Shown here in pieces: positions 18,226 to 26,694 of a stretch of 38,009 nucleotides of DNA. The translations under genes and the position numbers were made by a program. Origin of the DNA: an uncultured Bacillota bacterium. GTDB taxonomy: Bacteria > Bacillota_I > Bacilli_A > Erysipelotrichales > Coprobacillaceae. Under the pieces are notes generated by a model. It made no database searches. It had not been told where the DNA came from and saw only the letters and a list, made by a program, of their open reading frames with translations. Position 1 is the first letter of the stretch. Each line of letters starts with the position of its first letter. The stretch covers positions 1 through 38,009 of the forward strand of contig CASETM010000059.1 in NCBI GenBank assembly GCA_949290865.1, written 5' to 3'.

Positions 18226-18873
18226 ATGAAGAAAGCTGTTATTTTTGATTTGGATGGGACAGTATTAAATACGGATTTACTGATTAAAAAATCGTTTATC
18301 CATGTTTTTAAGAAATATCGTCCCGACTATACTTTAAGTGAAGAAGAACTGTTATCATTTTTGGGGCCATCATTATATGATACTTTCAGCTGTTATTTTG
18401 AACAGAGCATGGTCAAAGAACTGATTGATTACTATCGTGAATACAATCATTCCCATCATGAAGATTATGTGACAATCTATCCAGGAGTCAAAGAAATGTT
18501 ACAGTATCTCAAAGATCACGGTTATCCGATGGCTATCGTGACAACGAAAGTTAAGGATGCGGCCTATATTGGTTTAAATCTGTTTGGGCTTACTGATTAT
18601 TTTCAGGTCGTGATCGGGCATGATGATGTTCATCGTTCTAAACCGGATCCTGAAGGTATTCTTTTGGCTTTAGATCAACTGGGAGTCAAAGATGGATATT
18701 ATATTGGGGATAATATTACTGATATTCTGGCCGGGAAAAATGCGGGATTGAAGACGATTGGTGTAAAATGGTCACCAAAAGGCTATAAACTGATGGCAAA
18801 GGAAGATCCTGATCTGCTGATCGATCATTTTAGTGAGATTATTGATTTTATTGAGGAGGATGAAAAATGTTAG
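18226..18873 (+). CDS. ppaX: HAD hydrolase, PpaX-like pyrophosphatase
   Basis: HAD-superfamily phosphatase, 215 residues. Motif I DLDGTVLNT (8-16) with nucleophile Asp8 and acid/base Asp10, motif II near AIVTTK, motif III Lys in HRSKPDPEG, motif IV GDNITDILAGKNAG. In B. subtilis PpaX follows hprK-lgt and removes the pyrophosphate made when HPr-Ser-P is dephosphorylated; the same position here supports that role, although a phosphoglycolate phosphatase is possible. ATG 18226 is preferred over in-frame ATG 18220 because TTGAGGAG abuts the latter. A TATAAT lies at 18202-18207 without a clear -35. Overlaps trxB by 7 bp. Confidence 0.85.
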   Translation: MKKAVIFDLDGTVLNTDLLIKKSFIHVFKKYRPDYTLSEEELLSFLGPSLYDTFSCYFEQSMVKELIDYYREYNHSHHEDYVTIYPGVKEMLQYLKDHGYPMAIVTTKVKDAAYIGLNLFGLTDYFQVVIGHDDVHRSKPDPEGILLALDQLGVKDGYYIGDNITDILAGKNAGLKTIGVKWSPKGYKLMAKEDPDLLIDHFSEIIDFIEEDEKC

Positions 18874-19778
18874 ATTTAATTATTGTAGGAGCTGGTCCAG
18901 CGGGACTGAGTGCCTGTTTATATGCATCAAGGGCTGGCTTGGATGTGCTGATCCTAGATATGGGGGCACCAGGCGGGAAGCTGAATGTGACGGCTCAGAT
19001 TGAAAACTATCCTGGGTTAAAGGCCACACCAGGTCCGGAAATTGCCTATACGATGTATGAAAGTGCATTAAGTTTTGGAGCGAAAATGGAATATGGCGAA
19101 GTTCTGGATATCAAAGTGGTCGATGATCATAAAGAAGTCGTGACTGCGAAAAAGACATATGAAGCCAAATATGTTTTGATTGCAACCGGAACAAAGGAAA
19201 GACAGATGCATCTGCCAAGAGAAAATGAACTGGTGGGGAAAGGAATTTCTTACTGTGCTGTCTGTGATGGCCCATTTTTTAAAGGTGAAGAAGTGGCTGT
19301 CATCGGGGGCGGAAATTCGGCTTTAGAGGAAGCTATGTATCTGGCATCAATCTGTCAGACGGTTCATCTGATCGTGCGTCGCGATGTGTTCCGCGCTGAC
19401 AAGATCATTCAGGACCGTTTAAGCAAATATGATAATATTGTTATACATTTCAAAAGAAAACCGTTTGCAATCATGGAAGAAAACAATAAAGTCAAAGGAC
19501 TGGTCTTAACGGACAGCGATACTGGTGAAAAAGAAGAACTGCTGGTTAAGGGAATCTTCCCATTTATTGGTTTAGATCCAATGAGCCGCTGTGTCGAAAA
19601 ACTGGGACTGATCAACAGTGAAGGTTATATCGATGCAGATGAAAATATGGAGACAAAGGTCAAAGGTATTTTCGTTGCTGGCGATGTCAGAAACAAAAGA
19701 CTGCGTCAGGTCGTGACAGCAACGAATGATGGGGCTATTGCTGGTCAGTATATTGCTAGTTTAAAGGAGCAGGAATAA
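18867..19778 (+). CDS. trxB: Thioredoxin reductase
   Basis: FAD/NADPH flavoenzyme that reduces thioredoxin. FAD-binding GAGPAGLSA (8-16), redox-active CAVC (Cys130/Cys133), NADPH-binding GGGNSALEEA (about 149-158) and C-terminal FAD motif GIFVAGDVR are present; 303 residues, normal length. GAGGAGGATG lies just before ATG 18867 within the end of ppaX. Confidence 0.96.
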   Translation: MLDLIIVGAGPAGLSACLYASRAGLDVLILDMGAPGGKLNVTAQIENYPGLKATPGPEIAYTMYESALSFGAKMEYGEVLDIKVVDDHKEVVTAKKTYEAKYVLIATGTKERQMHLPRENELVGKGISYCAVCDGPFFKGEEVAVIGGGNSALEEAMYLASICQTVHLIVRRDVFRADKIIQDRLSKYDNIVIHFKRKPFAIMEENNKVKGLVLTDSDTGEKEELLVKGIFPFIGLDPMSRCVEKLGLINSEGYIDADENMETKVKGIFVAGDVRNKRLRQVVTATNDGAIAGQYIASLKEQE

Positions 19779-19779
19779 G

Positions 19780-20475
19780 ATGAATGAATTTGAAAAAACC
19801 TATACGCAAAGTCAAAGCGAGGTCAAAACATTAAACGCGTATATTAATGATACGTTCAGATGGCTGATGCTTGGCGTTACGGTTACTTTTGTCACAGCCT
19901 TTACGGTTGAAAAAAGCCAGATCATGAATACGCTTTATCAGCATTCACTGCTGCCAGCAGTACTGGTACTTTTGGAACTGGGCATTGCTATGTATTTTGG
20001 CTTGAAACTGTTTAAAATGGATCCTATGGTTGCCAGAGTCATGTTTCTTGTTTATGCATTTTTAACTGGCTTAAGTTTTTCGGTGATTATTTCTTTTTAT
20101 ACAGCCATGAGCGTATCGATGGCTTTTCTGGTAGCTGCGGTCTTTTTCGGAATTCTGGTTCTGGCTGGTTCTTATACGCGTATTGATCTGACAAGAATTG
20201 GTAATATTTGTTATATTGGATTGATTGTATATATCGTTTATGCAATGCTATCAATGCTGCTGGGGTGGAATCAGTTTATTTTGCCGTTTATTGCTCTGGT
20301 CTTATTTGCGGGCATTACGGCTTATGATATGCAAAAAACGATAAATTTTTATCATCAGTTCCAAAGTAATGAAACGATGTTAAAAAGATTAAGCATTTTC
20401 AGTGCTTTTAATCTTTATTTGGATTTTATTAATATTTTTATTCAGCTTTTAAGAATATTTGGAGATAATGAATAA
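19780..20475 (+). CDS. Bax inhibitor-1/YccA family membrane protein
   Basis: Integral membrane protein of 231 residues with about seven helices and the UPF0005 pattern: N-terminal NAYINDTFRWLMLGV, central FLTGLSFSVIISFY and C-terminal LFAGITAYDMQKTINFY (about 173-189) with the conserved Asp and Tyr. Bacterial relatives such as YetJ act as pH-sensitive calcium leaks, others modulate FtsH; the role here is not known. Starts 1 bp after the trxB stop, so it is in the same transcript. Confidence 0.88.
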   Translation: MNEFEKTYTQSQSEVKTLNAYINDTFRWLMLGVTVTFVTAFTVEKSQIMNTLYQHSLLPAVLVLLELGIAMYFGLKLFKMDPMVARVMFLVYAFLTGLSFSVIISFYTAMSVSMAFLVAAVFFGILVLAGSYTRIDLTRIGNICYIGLIVYIVYAMLSMLLGWNQFILPFIALVLFAGITAYDMQKTINFYHQFQSNETMLKRLSIFSAFNLYLDFINIFIQLLRIFGDNE

Positions 20476-20505
20476 GGAGAATGCTAGTGCTTCTCCTTTT
20501 CTTTT
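20474..20505 (+). terminator. Terminator after ppaX-trxB-BI-1 unit
   Basis: AAGGAGAA (20474-20481) pairs with TTCTCCTT (20491-20498), loop TGCTAGTGC, followed by a T-rich tract. Confidence 0.82.
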
Positions 20506-20547
20506 CATATGATTTTTGATAGAATATCAATGAAAGGATGTGATCAT

Positions 20548-21396
20548 ATGGACCAAGTTGAAATTGTCATCGTTACCGGAATGTCAGGAGCAGGGAAGAC
20601 AACTGCGATGGCTGTTTTTGAAAATTTAGCTTATCGCTGTATTGATAATTATCCTGTTTCACTGCTGACGGAATTTGCTGAACTGGTCAAAGATGATTCT
20701 ACATATCAGAAAGTGGCTATGGCAGTGACTTTAGAGGATGCTCCGCGGGCTATACATCTGCTTTCTAATATTGACTGGATCAATAAATCGGTTGTTTTTC
20801 TAGACTGTGAAGACAGTATTCTGATCAAAAGATATAAGGAAACAAGAAGAACGCATCCTATCTTAATATCGAATAAAGCGTCAACATTGCTGGAAGCGAT
20901 TGAATATGAACGTAAATTGGCTAGAGCTATTTCAAAAGAAGCAAGTATACTGATTGATACTTCACATTTGAAAGGTGCGAAATTTCAGAAATTGATTGAA
21001 AATCATTTTCTGAAAAAAAATGAAGATCCTTTCAGGGTCAGCTTTGTGTCTTTTGGCTATAAGCATGGGATACCTCAGGATGCTGATTTACTGTTTGATG
21101 TAAGATTTTTGCCTAATCCTTTTTATATTCCTGAATTGAGAGAACTGACAGGAAATGATAAGGAAGTGTACGATTATGTTATTGATAAAGAAGAAACTCA
21201 GATTTTTATAGATAAAATGACAACATTGCTCGATTATTTGTTAAAACAGTATCAACAGGAAGGAAGAACGCATCTCATTATAGGAATTGGATGTACTGGT
21301 GGACAGCACCGTTCAGTCAGTCTGACAAATTATTTTGCTGATCATTATACTGGTGTTTACCGTGTTCATCGTCTGCATCGAGATGCCGTGCATTAA
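20548..21396 (+). CDS. rapZ: RapZ/YvcJ family nucleotide-binding protein
   Basis: P-loop protein of 282 residues. N-terminal Walker A GMSGAGKTTA, central VVFLDCEDSILIKRYKETRRTHP, and the C-terminal signature GIGCTGGQHRSVSL. In E. coli RapZ is an RNase adaptor controlling glmS mRNA through GlmZ; in B. subtilis YvcJ binds and hydrolyses nucleotides and influences competence. I chose ATG 20548 because AAGGATGTGATC, near-ideal for the 16S 3' end, lies just upstream; an upstream in-frame ATG at 20509 adds a non-family segment. The stop overlaps the whiA start (TAATG). Confidence 0.93.
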   Translation: MDQVEIVIVTGMSGAGKTTAMAVFENLAYRCIDNYPVSLLTEFAELVKDDSTYQKVAMAVTLEDAPRAIHLLSNIDWINKSVVFLDCEDSILIKRYKETRRTHPILISNKASTLLEAIEYERKLARAISKEASILIDTSHLKGAKFQKLIENHFLKKNEDPFRVSFVSFGYKHGIPQDADLLFDVRFLPNPFYIPELRELTGNDKEVYDYVIDKEETQIFIDKMTTLLDYLLKQYQQEGRTHLIIGIGCTGGQHRSVSLTNYFADHYTGVYRVHRLHRDAVH

Positions 21397-22346
21397 TGAA
21401 GGTATCTTTTGCCAGAAAAGTTAAAGAGGAAGTTGTCTTTAATGATTTTGACATCTGTTGTCAAAAAGCAATATTGAGTGCCGTAATCAAGATTAACGGA
21501 ACTCTTTCTTTATCTCATCAGGGACTGTTATTAACAGTCAGAACAGAGAATGCAAAAATTGCATCAAAGGTGCATAAAATGTTAAAAGAAGTCTATGCTC
21601 CTAAGATTGAATTTCTAGTATCGAAAAAAATGAAACTGAAGAAGAATAATGTCTATATTCTTAAAGTTTCAAAAGCAAAAGAAATATTGGAAGATCTCAA
21701 CCTGGTGAATGGACTGGGACTGCAGGTGCTGCCGGATGAAAAGCTGTTACGTAAAGAGTGCTGTAAACGCGCTTTTTTGGCTGGGGTTTTTCTAGCTTGT
21801 GGCTCGGTCAATGATCCAGAAACATCAAATTATCATCTGGAAATGTCAGTGAATGAAGAAGAATATGCAACGTTTATCTTAAAATTGATGAATCGTTTTC
21901 ATCTTCATGCCAAACAGATCAAACGCCGCAATAAATATATCGTTTATTTAAAGTCATCAGAAAAAATAGGTGATTTTTTAAGAGCAATTGGTGCCAGTCA
22001 ATCGGTCATGAGCTTTGAAAATACCAGAATTGAGCGTAATATGTCGAATACCTTTAACCGTTTGAATAACTGTGATATTGCTAATGATGTCAAATCAATG
22101 GTCTCTTCCAATAAGCAGCTGGAAGATATCAATATCATAGAGATGTTTAGAGGATTGGATATGCTTGATGAAAAAACTAGAAATGTCGCTCTGGTTAGAA
22201 GAAAATATCCTGAACTGTCTTTAAGTGAACTGAGTGAACAGTATTATCTCGAAACAGGAGAAACAATCAGCAAGTCGGGACTGCATCATCGCTTTAAAAA
22301 GATTAGTGAACTGGCTGCTGAACTGATGCAGATTCAAGGTGAATAA
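21396..22346 (+). CDS. whiA: WhiA-type sporulation/division regulator
   Basis: DNA-binding protein of 316 residues: N-terminal LAGLIDADG-homing-endonuclease-like fold without catalytic function (about 1-215, with FLAGVFLACGSVNDP near 128-142) and C-terminal helix-turn-helix (about 225-310, RRKYPELSLSELSEQYYLETG). In Streptomyces it controls sporulation septation; in B. subtilis it affects division and chromosome segregation. Directly follows rapZ. The gene yvcK, normally between the two, is missing here. Confidence 0.95.
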   Translation: MKVSFARKVKEEVVFNDFDICCQKAILSAVIKINGTLSLSHQGLLLTVRTENAKIASKVHKMLKEVYAPKIEFLVSKKMKLKKNNVYILKVSKAKEILEDLNLVNGLGLQVLPDEKLLRKECCKRAFLAGVFLACGSVNDPETSNYHLEMSVNEEEYATFILKLMNRFHLHAKQIKRRNKYIVYLKSSEKIGDFLRAIGASQSVMSFENTRIERNMSNTFNRLNNCDIANDVKSMVSSNKQLEDINIIEMFRGLDMLDEKTRNVALVRRKYPELSLSELSEQYYLETGETISKSGLHHRFKKISELAAELMQIQGE

Positions 22347-22554
22347 TATTCATGTTCTCTTTGGCAGAAGGGTCAAGGAATTACGTCATCTGCAGAATAT
22401 CTCTCAGGAAGAACTGTCATTTCGCTCAGGACTGTCAAAAAACTATATTTCAGATGTGGAACGGGGAACAAGAAACATTTCCCTGCAGGCGATTGCTAAA
22501 CTGGCTCATGGACTTAAGGTAGAAGTCAAAGAATTGTTTTATTTTTCTAAATAG
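22339..22554 (+). CDS. Small XRE-type helix-turn-helix regulator
   Basis: A 71-residue protein that is almost entirely one HTH_3 domain (about 8-66): LFGRRVKELRHLQNISQEELS, then RSGLSKNYISDVERG and LQAIAKLAHGL. The start appears to be GTG 22339, overlapping the last eight bases of whiA, with a weak AAGG just upstream, so its translation is probably coupled to WhiA. Typical size for a phage-like or stand-alone repressor, but no mobile element surrounds it. Target unknown. Confidence 0.8.
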   Translation: MNNIHVLFGRRVKELRHLQNISQEELSFRSGLSKNYISDVERGTRNISLQAIAKLAHGLKVEVKELFYFSK

Positions 22555-22562
22555 GAGGAATT

Positions 22563-22847
22563 ATGGAAATCTATCAGATCATTATCTTGATTGCTATTGC
22601 TGTTTTGATTATCAGTATTTTTTTAAATCTTTTATTTAATCCTCTGACCTGGATCGTTGTTGCTTTGCTGTTTCTCTATTCATATATTAAAAAACGTATT
22701 CTTTATCGTCAGATCAATGAATATAATGAACGTATGGAAGAAGAAATGGCAAGGAAGAAAGAAGCATACCGTTCTGGAGAGGCATATCGCAGAGGTGACG
22801 ATGATATCATAGATGTCAATTATGTCGAAAAAGATGAAGATAAGTAA
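22563..22847 (+). CDS. Small membrane protein with acidic tail
   Basis: Protein of 94 residues: two hydrophobic stretches at the N-terminus (about 4-26 and 28-43), then a charged helical cytosolic segment (YRQINEYNERMEEEMARKK) and an acidic end with DDDIIDVNYVEKDE, a pattern seen in DUF4834-like proteins. AGGAGGAATT precedes the ATG, 8 bp after the XRE gene. Function unknown. Last gene of the rapZ-whiA unit. Confidence 0.75.
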   Translation: MEIYQIIILIAIAVLIISIFLNLLFNPLTWIVVALLFLYSYIKKRILYRQINEYNERMEEEMARKKEAYRSGEAYRRGDDDIIDVNYVEKDEDK

Positions 22848-22874
22848 AATGGTCTATAATTTGACCATTTTTTT
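22847..22874 (+). terminator. Intrinsic terminator
   Basis: AAATGGTC (22847-22854) pairs with GACCATTT (22863-22870), loop TATAATTT, with T to 22874. Ends the rapZ-whiA transcript. Confidence 0.8.
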
Positions 22875-22903
22875 ATATATAATAAAATAAAGGAGTTAAG
22901 ATC

Positions 22904-23383
22904 ATGGAATGCAGAAACTGTGGGGCAAAATATCAGGGCCTGACGTGTCCCGTCTGTGGACATAAACAATTAAAGAAAGTGAAATGCTCGGTCTGTTCAA
23001 CAACCCTTTTTTCAGGACAGGAATACTGCCCAAAATGTGGCAGTCCAACGATATATCGAAAAAAAGTAGAAATCAGGAACATGACTAGCAATACAGCGAT
23101 TCAGGGCAGGACAGATCATTATTATTCATTCGGTGAAAGCTATGACTATAAAAAAGATGCCTACGATTATCGAGAAGTTCTGTCTAAGATGAATATGAAC
23201 TTTACAGCGATATTTGATCCATTAAGAAAGAACAGAATTCATACTCAGACGAAAAGACCAGGAAAACAGACTTCGGTACCGGGAATCGTTGTTTTGATTC
23301 TGGCACTGATCCTGTTCAGTATTATATCGACAATGATTTTTGGAAAGCAGTATGTACCAGATTTCTTAAGGAACTTAATGTAA
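22904..23383 (+). CDS. Zinc-ribbon protein with C-terminal membrane helix
   Basis: A 159-residue protein. The N-terminus has two CxxC...CxxC ribbons (Cys3/6/15/18 and Cys28/31/42/45), each expected to bind one Zn2+. A polar linker follows, and a single membrane helix lies near the end (about 126-145, GIVVLILALILFSIISTM). Tail-anchored topology puts the ribbons in the cytosol. Function unknown; such proteins are common in gut Firmicutes. AAGGAG precedes ATG. Sits between two terminators, so it is probably its own transcript, although no good promoter was found. Confidence 0.75.
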   Translation: MECRNCGAKYQGLTCPVCGHKQLKKVKCSVCSTTLFSGQEYCPKCGSPTIYRKKVEIRNMTSNTAIQGRTDHYYSFGESYDYKKDAYDYREVLSKMNMNFTAIFDPLRKNRIHTQTKRPGKQTSVPGIVVLILALILFSIISTMIFGKQYVPDFLRNLM

Positions 23384-23405
23384 AGAAAAATAATGATATT
23401 TACAG

Positions 23406-23441
23406 AAAAAACCAGGTTTGCTCATTTTCATCTGGTTTTTT
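23406..23441 (+). terminator. Intrinsic terminator after zinc-ribbon gene
   Basis: AAAAAACCAG (23406-23415) pairs with CTGGTTTTTT (23432-23441), loop of 16 nt. The T-run is part of the stem; A/T symmetry would allow function on both strands. Confidence 0.7.
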
Positions 23442-23453
23442 ATCAGTTATAAA

Positions 23454-23487
23454 TTGCCATTCTTTTTTTTGTGTGATATGTTAAAAT
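23454..23487 (+). promoter_or_regulatory. Probable promoter for second zinc-ribbon gene and murF
   Basis: TTGCCA (23454-23459) lies 17 bp before TATGTT (23477-23482); overlapping it is the extended -10 TGTTAAAAT (23479-23487). Confidence 0.5.
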
Positions 23488-23509
23488 GGTAATATTAGAG
23501 GTGATGAAA

Positions 23510-24709
23510 ATGTATTGCAGAAGATGTGGCCAATATGTGAGTGATGATATGATGTACTGTCCTCGCTGTGGCTTTGAGATAAAACAGTCAAAAAAAGTAT
23601 GTTATTACTGTAAACAGCCGTTAACTGAAAATGAAGAATACTGTCCTTACTGTGGAAGAAGTCAGATTATTCAGGAACATGAGGATCCTTATAAAGGATA
23701 CTGGAAAAAGCCGATACTTTGGATCATTCTGGTCGTACTGCTGACAGGATCGTTCTATATATCTGATTATATATCTGATCATCCTTTGGAACTTGAAGCA
23801 GTTTCAGAAAGTAATGGCAGTGAACAGATGGAAATTACTGGCGCAATGAATATTGCGATGATTGCTGCTAACAATCAGGGGGAAGGTACTGTGTATATTG
23901 ACAGCAGTTCGCTCTACTGTGTACGCGATCACAATCTGTATGTGGCTTCTTTGGATAAGCCAGGGGAAATGACAAAACTGATTGAAGGGTGTCAGGGATA
24001 TCTGTATATTACGCAGGGTAAACTGTATTTTTGTGATAATTACTATGATTACTACTGTTATGATTTACAGACAAAGGATAAGGAACTGCTTTTGGAAAAT
24101 ATTTATTATCCGATTATTGCGGATGGAAAACTTTATTATCAGTGTGATGAAGATAATGAAAGCATTCATTGTCTTGATTTAGAAAATAAGGAAGATAAGA
24201 AATTAAATGATACAGTTTCATATGATATAACGATTGATAATAAAGCCAATAAACTTTATTATCTAGCCCTTGATGAGGAAACCTATACTTTAAAAAGAAT
24301 GGATCTTGATGGACAGAATGATGAAGCTGTATATGAATGTTCAGGTTCATCAACTTTTGTATTAGATGATGATCATATATATATGTATGATAATGATAAG
24401 ATCATGAAGATTAGCAAAGACAGCAAAGAAGAAAAAGTTCTTAAAGAGAATCTCTATGGAGGCTATATCAATATCTGTCAAGATCAGTTGGTCTATACTT
24501 CTGATGTTTTATATAAGATGACAAAAGACGGTAAAAATGAGACAAAGCTGACTGATCAGTATGTTGAAAAGATACAAATCATCGGAGATTATATTATTGG
24601 TGAATGTTATTCTGGTTATGACAAAACGATTAATTTATGGAATATTGATGGCAATAATATGGAACTGTTTGGACAGATCGATGATTTTGAAGGTTTAGAA
24701 GAGGTGTAA
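23510..24709 (+). CDS. Double zinc-ribbon membrane protein with DUF5050-like beta-propeller
   Basis: A 399-residue protein. Two zinc ribbons (Cys3/6/17/20 and Cys31/34/45/48), one membrane helix (about 68-84), then an external domain of repeated short beta-strand units such as QGYLYITQGKLYFCDNYYDYYCYDLQ, IIADGKLYYQ and DDDHIYMYDNDKIMKI, resembling DUF5050/TolB-like propeller repeats. This puts the ribbons inside and the propeller outside. ATG 23510 is chosen because AGAGGTG (23497-23503) abuts ATG 23504. Two base pairs separate it from murF, so it may be linked with wall synthesis, but no function is known. Confidence 0.75.
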   Translation: MYCRRCGQYVSDDMMYCPRCGFEIKQSKKVCYYCKQPLTENEEYCPYCGRSQIIQEHEDPYKGYWKKPILWIILVVLLTGSFYISDYISDHPLELEAVSESNGSEQMEITGAMNIAMIAANNQGEGTVYIDSSSLYCVRDHNLYVASLDKPGEMTKLIEGCQGYLYITQGKLYFCDNYYDYYCYDLQTKDKELLLENIYYPIIADGKLYYQCDEDNESIHCLDLENKEDKKLNDTVSYDITIDNKANKLYYLALDEETYTLKRMDLDGQNDEAVYECSGSSTFVLDDDHIYMYDNDKIMKISKDSKEEKVLKENLYGGYINICQDQLVYTSDVLYKMTKDGKNETKLTDQYVEKIQIIGDYIIGECYSGYDKTINLWNIDGNNMELFGQIDDFEGLEEV

Positions 24710-24711
24710 AA

Positions 24712-26046
24712 ATGTACGTTTATGAAATACTTGAAGCAACACAGGGAAAACTGAAATCAGGTGACAGAAATGCAGAGATTACCAGTTTTACGCAGGACAG
24801 CAGAAAGGTCGCTTCTGGGGGAATGTATATTCCTTTAAAAGGAGAGAGATTTGATGGTCATCAGTTTATCAACAGTGCTTTTGAACAGGGAGCTGCAGCT
24901 GTGATAACACAGCAGGAAATCGACTATCCGGATAAAATCGTCATTGAAGTTGCTAATACTTTGCAGGCCTTAAAAGATATGGCGTGCTATTTACGTCAGC
25001 ATCGGCCTGTAAAAGTTGTTGGAATTACAGGAAGTGTTGGCAAGACCAGTACCAGAGATATGGTTTACAGCGTAGTCAGACAGAAATATAAGACATTAAA
25101 GACCGAAGGAAACTATAATAATGAAATTGGTCTGCCATTAACGATCTTACGATATCATGATGAAGAAGTCATGGTCCTGGAAATGGGGATGAATCATCTT
25201 GAGGAAATGTCACGCCTTTCAAAGATTGCTTTGCCTGATGTAGCTGCAATTACAAATGTTGGAACGGCTCATATTGGTGAACTGGGCAGCCGTGAGAATA
25301 TTCTGAAAGCAAAACTGGAAATCACTGACGGGATGAAAGATGGCAGTACATTGATCATCAATGATGATAATGATATGCTGCATACTGTCAGTATCCCAAG
25401 GCTGCAGGTCGTTCGTACTGGAAAAGATGATATCTGTGATGTTAAAGCGGCAGATATTGAGCTTGATGAAACCGGCAGTGCCTTTACGCTGGTTTGTCAG
25501 GATCAAAGCGAACATATCGAAATACCAGTACAGGGAGAACATAATATATCTAACGCTTTGATTGCTGCTGCTGTTGGTTTGGAACTGGGAATTTCTGTGG
25601 CAGATATCAAAAAAGGAATTGCTGCTTTTGAACTGACCAAAAACAGAATGGATATTATTGAAAAAGCTCGTCACATTACTGTTATTGATGGCACATATAA
25701 TGCCAGTGTTGATTCCATGAAGTCGAGTATCGATGTACTTTCTCAGTATAAAAAAAGAAAAGTGGCTGTTCTGGCTGATATGCTGGAACTGGGAAATTAC
25801 AGTGAACAGCTGCATCGCAGTGTTGGTGAATATATTGCTGATAAAAAGATCAATGTTTTTGTCTGTGTTGGCAAGGAAGCGTATTATATGTATGATGAAG
25901 CCAGAAAGACTATGGATCAGGTCTTCTATTTTGCCAATAATGCTGATCTGATAGCTCATTTGGATGAGATCATCTGTGATAATGATGTGATTCTTGTTAA
26001 AGGCAGTCATTCAATGAATTTAAAGGAAATTGTTGAAGCAATTTAG
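24712..26046 (+). CDS. murF: UDP-MurNAc-tripeptide D-Ala-D-Ala ligase
   Basis: Adds the D-Ala-D-Ala dipeptide to the UDP-MurNAc-tripeptide, the last cytosolic step of peptidoglycan precursor synthesis. 444 residues. N-terminal substrate domain (FTQDSRKVASGGMYIPLKGERFDGH), ATP-binding GITGSVGKTSTRD (104 on), NNEIGLPLTIL, EMGMNHLEEM, and C-terminal DGTYNASVDSMK are all present. RBS GAAGAGGTG precedes ATG. Works with ddl two genes downstream. Confidence 0.95.
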   Translation: MYVYEILEATQGKLKSGDRNAEITSFTQDSRKVASGGMYIPLKGERFDGHQFINSAFEQGAAAVITQQEIDYPDKIVIEVANTLQALKDMACYLRQHRPVKVVGITGSVGKTSTRDMVYSVVRQKYKTLKTEGNYNNEIGLPLTILRYHDEEVMVLEMGMNHLEEMSRLSKIALPDVAAITNVGTAHIGELGSRENILKAKLEITDGMKDGSTLIINDDNDMLHTVSIPRLQVVRTGKDDICDVKAADIELDETGSAFTLVCQDQSEHIEIPVQGEHNISNALIAAAVGLELGISVADIKKGIAAFELTKNRMDIIEKARHITVIDGTYNASVDSMKSSIDVLSQYKKRKVAVLADMLELGNYSEQLHRSVGEYIADKKINVFVCVGKEAYYMYDEARKTMDQVFYFANNADLIAHLDEIICDNDVILVKGSHSMNLKEIVEAI

Positions 26047-26055
26047 GAGGATGAG

Positions 26056-26682
26056 ATGAAAAAGAAGAAAATGCGTTTAAAGAAACAGTTTCGAATCATT
26101 TTAGTTCTACTGATTGCTCTTTTGGGAATATCTTTTTTTCAGCTGATTAAAAACAAGTTAAGTAATGAAGAAAATTCACTTGTTTCTGCAGAAGTCTTGA
26201 ATTATGAAGATATAATGCTAAAATATGCAAAAGAAAATCATATTGAAGAATATATAGAGCTGCTTCAGGCAATGATGATGCAGGAATCAGGAGGCAAGGG
26301 GAATGATCCAATGCAGTCTTCAGAATGTGAATTCAATACCCAGTTCGAAAAGGTTCCTAATGCCATTAATGAGCCGGAATATTCAATTAAAGTTGGTATC
26401 CAGTATTTTGCAAAATGTCTGGATAGAGCTAAGGTGCAATCCATCGATGATAAAAATGGTATCTATCTTGCTTTACAGGCATATAATTACGGGATAGGCT
26501 ATATTAATTATGTTCGTCAAAATGATGATCAGTATACGTACCAGAACGCAATCGATTTTTCTGAAAAATGCAAAACAGAACAGGGATTAAGTGTTTATGG
26601 GGACAGTAAATATGTTTATCATGTTTTAAGATATTATACAGATACATCTCTGGTCGATGACTGGCTGGAAACGTATTGTTAA
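26056..26682 (+). CDS. Membrane-anchored lysozyme-like muramidase
   Basis: A 208-residue protein with a basic N-tail and one helix (about 12-30), then a lysozyme-like domain (PF13702 type, as in CwlT N-domain). The probable catalytic Glu77 is in AMMMQESGG; further family features are DPMQSSE, VGIQYFAKCLDRA and ALQAYNYGIGYINYV. It should face the outside and cleave glycan strands. Sits between murF and ddl in one apparent operon (9 and 12 bp gaps), so hydrolase and precursor synthesis are co-expressed. Confidence 0.85.
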   Translation: MKKKKMRLKKQFRIILVLLIALLGISFFQLIKNKLSNEENSLVSAEVLNYEDIMLKYAKENHIEEYIELLQAMMMQESGGKGNDPMQSSECEFNTQFEKVPNAINEPEYSIKVGIQYFAKCLDRAKVQSIDDKNGIYLALQAYNYGIGYINYVRQNDDQYTYQNAIDFSEKCKTEQGLSVYGDSKYVYHVLRYYTDTSLVDDWLETYC

Positions 26683-26694
26683 AGGGAGATTATT

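Noticed and set aside
22861-22883. TTGACC and TATAAT before the zinc-ribbon gene as a promoter
   Set aside because: The spacing is only 11 bp and TTGACC is part of the terminator arm.
25219-26010. Long minus-strand open frame of 263 codons
   Set aside because: It lies wholly antisense to murF, whose motifs are intact, has no ribosome site, and its translation looks like a shadow of the coding strand.
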